Shown here in pieces: positions 60,960-64,000 of a stretch of DNA of 64,000 nucleotides (positions within the stretch are counted from its first letter, which is position 1; the number at the start of each line of letters is the position of its first letter). A model generated the notes under the pieces. That model saw only the letters and a list, made by a program, of their open reading frames with translations. It ran no database searches and was not told where the DNA came from. Made by a program: the position numbers and the translations under genes. This DNA comes from Hyphomicrobium sp. (lineage in GTDB: Bacteria > Pseudomonadota > Alphaproteobacteria > Rhizobiales > Hyphomicrobiaceae), in NCBI GenBank assembly GCA_016793445.1, contig JAEUME010000020.1, forward strand, positions 1-64,000, in the 5' to 3' direction.

Positions 60960-61113
60960 CGCTACAGCCAATTTCGATTTCATGGAATGACGTCCTTCTC
61001 CCGCGGGGAGAAGGTGCCCCGAAGGGGCGGATGAGGGGGCTGTCGCAATCAGCGGCGCATACGGAAGTCCCTCACCTGTCGCTTCGCGACGTCCTCTCCC
61101 GTTCCGGGAGAGG
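60960..61113 (+). repeat. Dispersed hairpin-ended element, family A, copy 3
   Basis: Same layout as 3782-3934: CCTTCTCCCG hairpin at 60994-61014, GCCCCGAAGGGGC dyad near 61016-61028 and CCTCTCCCG hairpin at 61093-61113. Again lies between converging genes (the coiled-coil protein and hemP). Confidence 0.88.
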
Positions 61114-61129
61114 AAAGATGCCGCCGCAT

Positions 61130-61294
61130 CTATTTCGTCAAGATCAACTTGTCGTTGGACGTGATGCGAAGACGGTACAATTGCCCGCCATGCTCGATCC
61201 ACACTTCGCGCTGCGTGCCCATGATATCGCTCGATCGCAGGGGGCGCGACTGTTCGGTTTCAGTCGCGGGATCACTTTGGGCGGACTTCTTCAC
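61130..61294 (-). CDS. hemP: Hemin uptake protein HemP
   Basis: A 54-residue HemP/HmuP protein: RSSDIMGTQREVWIEHGGQL followed by YRLRITSNDKLILTK, the full family signature. HmuP is a small regulator or co-activator of heme-receptor expression in rhizobia. Start is uncertain: GTG at 61294 (GGAAAAAC upstream) or TTG at 61315, whose TTGA would overlap the stop of the next gene. The true gene must begin in this region as no ATG is available upstream. Confidence 0.85.
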   Translation of the reverse strand: MKKSAQSDPATETEQSRPLRSSDIMGTQREVWIEHGGQLYRLRITSNDKLILTK

Positions 61295-61311
61295 CTTTTG
61301 TTTTTCCGGGT

Positions 61312-61872
61312 TCAATGGAGCGTTGCGTTGTGTGTGACAGGGAACACGCCTGGAGCCGGCGTTTCTGACGGACGTCCGTCGCCATAAAGAAAGTCTGAAA
61401 GCTGGATGATCTGCATGCGCAGCCGTGCGTTTTCGTCGGATTGCGCCACACGGCCGATGGCATCCTGGAAATGTGGCCCAAGACCGGTATGAGCGATGCG
61501 CAATGCCGTCATCAGCGTCAGTTCGTCCTCGCAAATGTGCGAGCATCCCGACGTCAGGAAGTTGAAGGGCCGTCGCCGCTGATTGAGAAGCGCGCGCACC
61601 AATTGCGTTGCGCGCATCACCAGTGCAGCACCCTTTTCCTCACCGAGATGGTATTCCGCATAATCGAGCGCGGAATTCCAATGGTGCGCGTCGGCTGTCG
61701 AAATCGTTGCAAGCAGGAAACGGAAGACGTCGAGCGTTGTATCCTCCCTGGCGGAGAATGCAAATGAAGAGCGCTTGGGCAATCCAGCCTTCGCTGCTGC
61801 GCACAGATTGTCACTGTCGTCGCAATCGGCAGAGGATGAACTGGAACGATTTTGCCTATCGGCATCGGACAT
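61312..61872 (-). CDS. Protein of unknown function coupled to hemP
   Basis: A 186-residue cytoplasmic protein with a Ser-rich start (MSDADRQNRSSSSSADCDDS) and a helical body containing HHWNSALDYAEYHLGEEKGAAL, SGCSHICEDELTLMTALRIAHTG and DAIGRVAQSDENARLRMQII. The ATG at 61872 has AAGGGG upstream; an ATG eight codons earlier is possible. Its end overlaps or abuts hemP, so the two are likely one transcript. No family recognised; the CSHIC pair might bind metal or heme. Confidence 0.7.
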   Translation of the reverse strand: MSDADRQNRSSSSSADCDDSDNLCAAAKAGLPKRSSFAFSAREDTTLDVFRFLLATISTADAHHWNSALDYAEYHLGEEKGAALVMRATQLVRALLNQRRRPFNFLTSGCSHICEDELTLMTALRIAHTGLGPHFQDAIGRVAQSDENARLRMQIIQLSDFLYGDGRPSETPAPGVFPVTHNATLH

Positions 61873-62110
61873 GAGGTGACCCCTTTCAAATGTCATGACG
61901 AGGCCGCGTTGCGCGCAGCCAACTCATCTCATCCGGCTTTAAAGAAGCCCGAAAACGCGCCGCGCGAGGCGGGCAAACCGTAGGCTCCTGAATGTAGCGA
62001 CGACAAGCGAAAGAGGAGCGGACCGTGGCCGGCCGCTGTGTAAATCGGTCATTTGTATGCGTCTCCTCCAATTGACGGAGTTCAAGGCTCCATAATCGGT
62101 CGCGGCGAGC

Positions 62111-62145
62111 ATATAATATATACCTATTGAGTCAACAATAATGAT
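62111..62145. promoter_or_regulatory. AT-rich block with TTGAGTCAA palindrome
   Basis: In the 257-bp gap between hmuV and the hemP partner lies an unusually AT-rich run (ATATAATATATACC) with TTGAGTCAA at 62127-62135. It is placed to be the promoter and operator of the hemP-containing transcript. The sequence does not clearly match an Irr or RirA site; assignment to an iron regulator is inferred. Confidence 0.4.
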
Positions 62146-62153
62146 GCGCTGCC

Positions 62154-62960
62154 TTAACAGAACGGAAGCGCGAAAGGCACCTCGCCTGAGGGCAGCGCAT
62201 TTGCCGTGATTGTGCAGCCGTACGCCGCGCTCAAAATGCTGCTGGTTACGACCTCTTTCGGCGTACCCGCCGCCAGGATGCGTCCTTGCCGCATGACAAT
62301 GAGGCGATCACACGCGACCGCCGCAAGATTGATGTCGTGAAGGACGGCCAACACGGCCGCCCCTGACTGCGCCTGCGCTTTGACCACATCGAGAACCATG
62401 CGCTGGTGGGCAATATCGAGACTTGACGTCGGTTCGTCGAGAAGGATCAGCGGCGCGTTTCCGCCCGGCCGGCGCGATGTCGCAAGTTGACAAAGCGCCC
62501 GCGCGATCTGAACGCGCTGGCGCTCGCCGCCAGAAAGGGTCGGATAGCTCCGAAGTGCGAGATGATCGAGATCGACGGCGCGCAGAGCTGTCCGGCATGC
62601 GGCATCCACGGTGGGCATGGCGATATCGAAGCCTGGAACCGTTGCACCCAGTCGTACGACTTCGGCGGCGGTGAATGGAAAGGTGAGATCCGAGGACTGC
62701 GCAACGACAGCGCGCATGCCGGCAAGCTGCGCGGCTGTGAGACTCTGGACATCATGTCCATTGAGTTTGATGGATCCGGCGGCGGGGATCAATTCCGCGG
62801 AAACGAGTTTGAGGAATGTGGATTTTCCGGCGCCGTTTGGCCCGAGGAGGCCGACAACCTCGCCGGCGCACAGTGTGAGGCTCGCGCCGTCCACAAGGCG
62901 GTTTCCTCCGGCCAGATAACTGACATTGCACGCTTCGAGCACGATTGCTGCGTCACACAT
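62154..62960 (-). CDS. hmuV: Heme ABC transporter ATP-binding protein
   Basis: A 268-residue ABC ATPase of the FecE/HmuV type. Walker A LLGPNGAGKSTFLK (38-51), signature TLSGGERQRVQIARAL (141-156), Walker B LILLDEPTSSLDIAH (171-185) and H-loop VLHDINLA. ATG at 62960 overlaps the end of the permease gene by 8 bases. It powers transport of periplasmic heme or iron-chelate into the cytoplasm. Confidence 0.92.
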   Translation of the reverse strand: MCDAAIVLEACNVSYLAGGNRLVDGASLTLCAGEVVGLLGPNGAGKSTFLKLVSAELIPAAGSIKLNGHDVQSLTAAQLAGMRAVVAQSSDLTFPFTAAEVVRLGATVPGFDIAMPTVDAACRTALRAVDLDHLALRSYPTLSGGERQRVQIARALCQLATSRRPGGNAPLILLDEPTSSLDIAHQRMVLDVVKAQAQSGAAVLAVLHDINLAAVACDRLIVMRQGRILAAGTPKEVVTSSILSAAYGCTITANALPSGEVPFALPFC

Positions 62961-63993
62961 GGCCCGCCCGTTTGAGGATCAGATGAAGAAAAAAGGGCGC
63001 TCCGATCAGCGCCATGACAATGCCGACCGGCAACTCCGCAGGCGCCACGACTGTGCGCGCGACAATGTCAGCGGATATGGCGAGCGTCCCGCCGAGGAGG
63101 GCGCTCGCAGGCAGCACCACCCTATGGTCGGGCCCGGCAATGAGGCGAACCACGTGGGGCACAACAATGCCGACAAAGCCGATGATCCCGGCCACGGCAA
63201 CGGCCGCTCCGACGAGCGCCGCGGTCGCAAAGACGATCATGTACTTCATGCGCCGTACGTCGATACCGAGATGAAACGCCTCCGCCTCGCCGAGCAGCAG
63301 GCCGTTCAAGCCTCGCACGAGACGCGGCAGCAGGATCGATGCGACGACGGCGAAGGGGATGACGGCGAAGACCTTTTGCCAGCTTGCCCCGGCAAAGCTG
63401 CCCAAAGTCCATAATGTCAGATCCCGCAGCGCCCGGTCGTCGCTCGCATAGGCGGCGATGCCCATGAAGGCCTGGGCCAACGCCGCAATCGCCAGACCGG
63501 CAAGAAGGAGACCGGCAGTGGAGAGCGGACGGGTTCCACCCGAAAAAGCGACGAGAAAGGACGTTACCGCAAGTCCGCCCGTGAACGCCGCAAGCGGAAG
63601 CGCATGCCGCCCGAGCAGCGCGACAAGGGGCGCTGCGATGCCATGGCCGAAGGCGATGACAGTGACCGCCGCCAGCGCCGCACCCGATGAGACGCCGATC
63701 AGCCCGGGGTCGGCCAGGGGATTTCGAAACATGCCCTGCATCATTGCGCCGGCTACCGCCAGGGCAGCTCCCACGAACATCGCAAGGAGCGTTCGCGGCA
63801 GACGGATATCGAGCAGGATCAAAATGCCATCTGTGCCGGCAACGTCGCGGTCGCTGAAAAGCGACCACCAGGTATCGAGCGGCAGAACGCCTGTCGCTCC
63901 GATCGAGAGCGAAGACAAGAATACAAGAACCAACAAGACCGATAGGAAGGCTAGCAGCGTTGCCACGCGCGGCCGCCCTCCCGTTATGCTCAT
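62953..63993 (-). CDS. hmuU: Heme/iron ABC transporter permease
   Basis: A 346-residue FecCD-type permease with about ten helices; DIRLPRTLLAMFVGAALAVA and GAMMQGMFRNPLADPGLIGV are family hallmarks, with GEAEAFHLGIDVRRMK near residue 240. It starts at ATG 63993, seven bases from the window edge, so its ribosome site is barely seen. The periplasmic binding protein (hmuT) is expected just to the right, outside this window. Confidence 0.92.
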   Translation of the reverse strand: MSITGGRPRVATLLAFLSVLLVLVFLSSLSIGATGVLPLDTWWSLFSDRDVAGTDGILILLDIRLPRTLLAMFVGAALAVAGAMMQGMFRNPLADPGLIGVSSGAALAAVTVIAFGHGIAAPLVALLGRHALPLAAFTGGLAVTSFLVAFSGGTRPLSTAGLLLAGLAIAALAQAFMGIAAYASDDRALRDLTLWTLGSFAGASWQKVFAVIPFAVVASILLPRLVRGLNGLLLGEAEAFHLGIDVRRMKYMIVFATAALVGAAVAVAGIIGFVGIVVPHVVRLIAGPDHRVVLPASALLGGTLAISADIVARTVVAPAELPVGIVMALIGAPFFLHLILKRAGHV

Positions 63994-64000
63994 AGGCTTC

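Overview
The window is high-GC DNA from an alphaproteobacterium, most likely of the order Hyphomicrobiales (Rhizobiales). The signs are a ChpT-type histidine phosphotransferase next to a single-domain response regulator, an EipA/DUF1134 envelope protein, YkuD-type L,D-transpeptidases with long low-complexity segments, a UvrB with an N-terminal Lys/Pro-rich extension, HemP with HmuUV, and dispersed repeats of the TCATCCCGG type. The genus cannot be fixed from this sequence alone. I see no tRNA, rRNA, CRISPR array, insertion sequence or prophage; the content reads as ordinary chromosome.

Layout. 1-13.8 kb: a repeat element, a membrane-anchored unknown, pth and rplY, a Fur-family regulator (zur-like), L,D-transpeptidase 1, a short-chain fatty acid transporter, rfbD, prs, a lipoprotein of unknown function, pgeF, and the coupled pair lgt-midA. 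13.9-20.1 kb: a UbiK/BMFP protein, a YbjN-domain protein, proC, a histidine phosphatase, a small membrane protein and uvrB. 20.2-23 kb: four small envelope proteins of unknown function around a repeat-rich stretch; one looks like a sortase fold without its catalytic cysteine. 23.3-26.9 kb: aspartate aminotransferase, a tiny CxxC membrane protein and L,D-transpeptidase 2. 27.3-35 kb: an EF-G-like GTPase lacking the usual switch II histidine, an exported MsrB-MsrA pair, sfsA, an exported creatininase-like protein with altered metal-site motifs, a CinA-type molybdopterin-binding protein and an RlpA-like protein.

36.1-40 kb: three methyltransferases in a row (RlmI-like, TrmH/SpoU-like, and one with the hallmarks of eukaryotic protein arginine methyltransferases), then a PilZ protein. 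40-44 kb: an endonuclease/exonuclease/phosphatase protein, a second repeat-rich stretch, an NnrU-family protein and L,D-transpeptidase 3. 44.3-53.3 kb: panB, a YfgM-like protein, bamB, der, holC, rlmJ, a cold-shock protein and several small secreted Cys-containing proteins. 53.3-61 kb: a secreted protein, the fetAB metal exporter, a response regulator and chpT, cysQ, eipA and a long coiled-coil membrane protein. 61-64 kb: hemP, an unknown partner, hmuV and hmuU (heme/iron import).

The dominant theme is the cell envelope: three L,D-transpeptidases, RlpA-like, EipA, Lgt, BamB with YfgM, periplasmic methionine sulfoxide reductases, and many small secreted proteins. A second theme is rRNA and translation (pth, L25, RlmJ, RlmI-like, TrmH-like, Der, the EF-G-like protein). 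Metal handling (zur-like, fetAB, hemP/hmuUV) is a third. Three dispersed copies of one ~155 bp hairpin-ended element and several copies of a second family occupy intergenic gaps. The two copies of the first family whose neighbours are both visible lie between converging genes.
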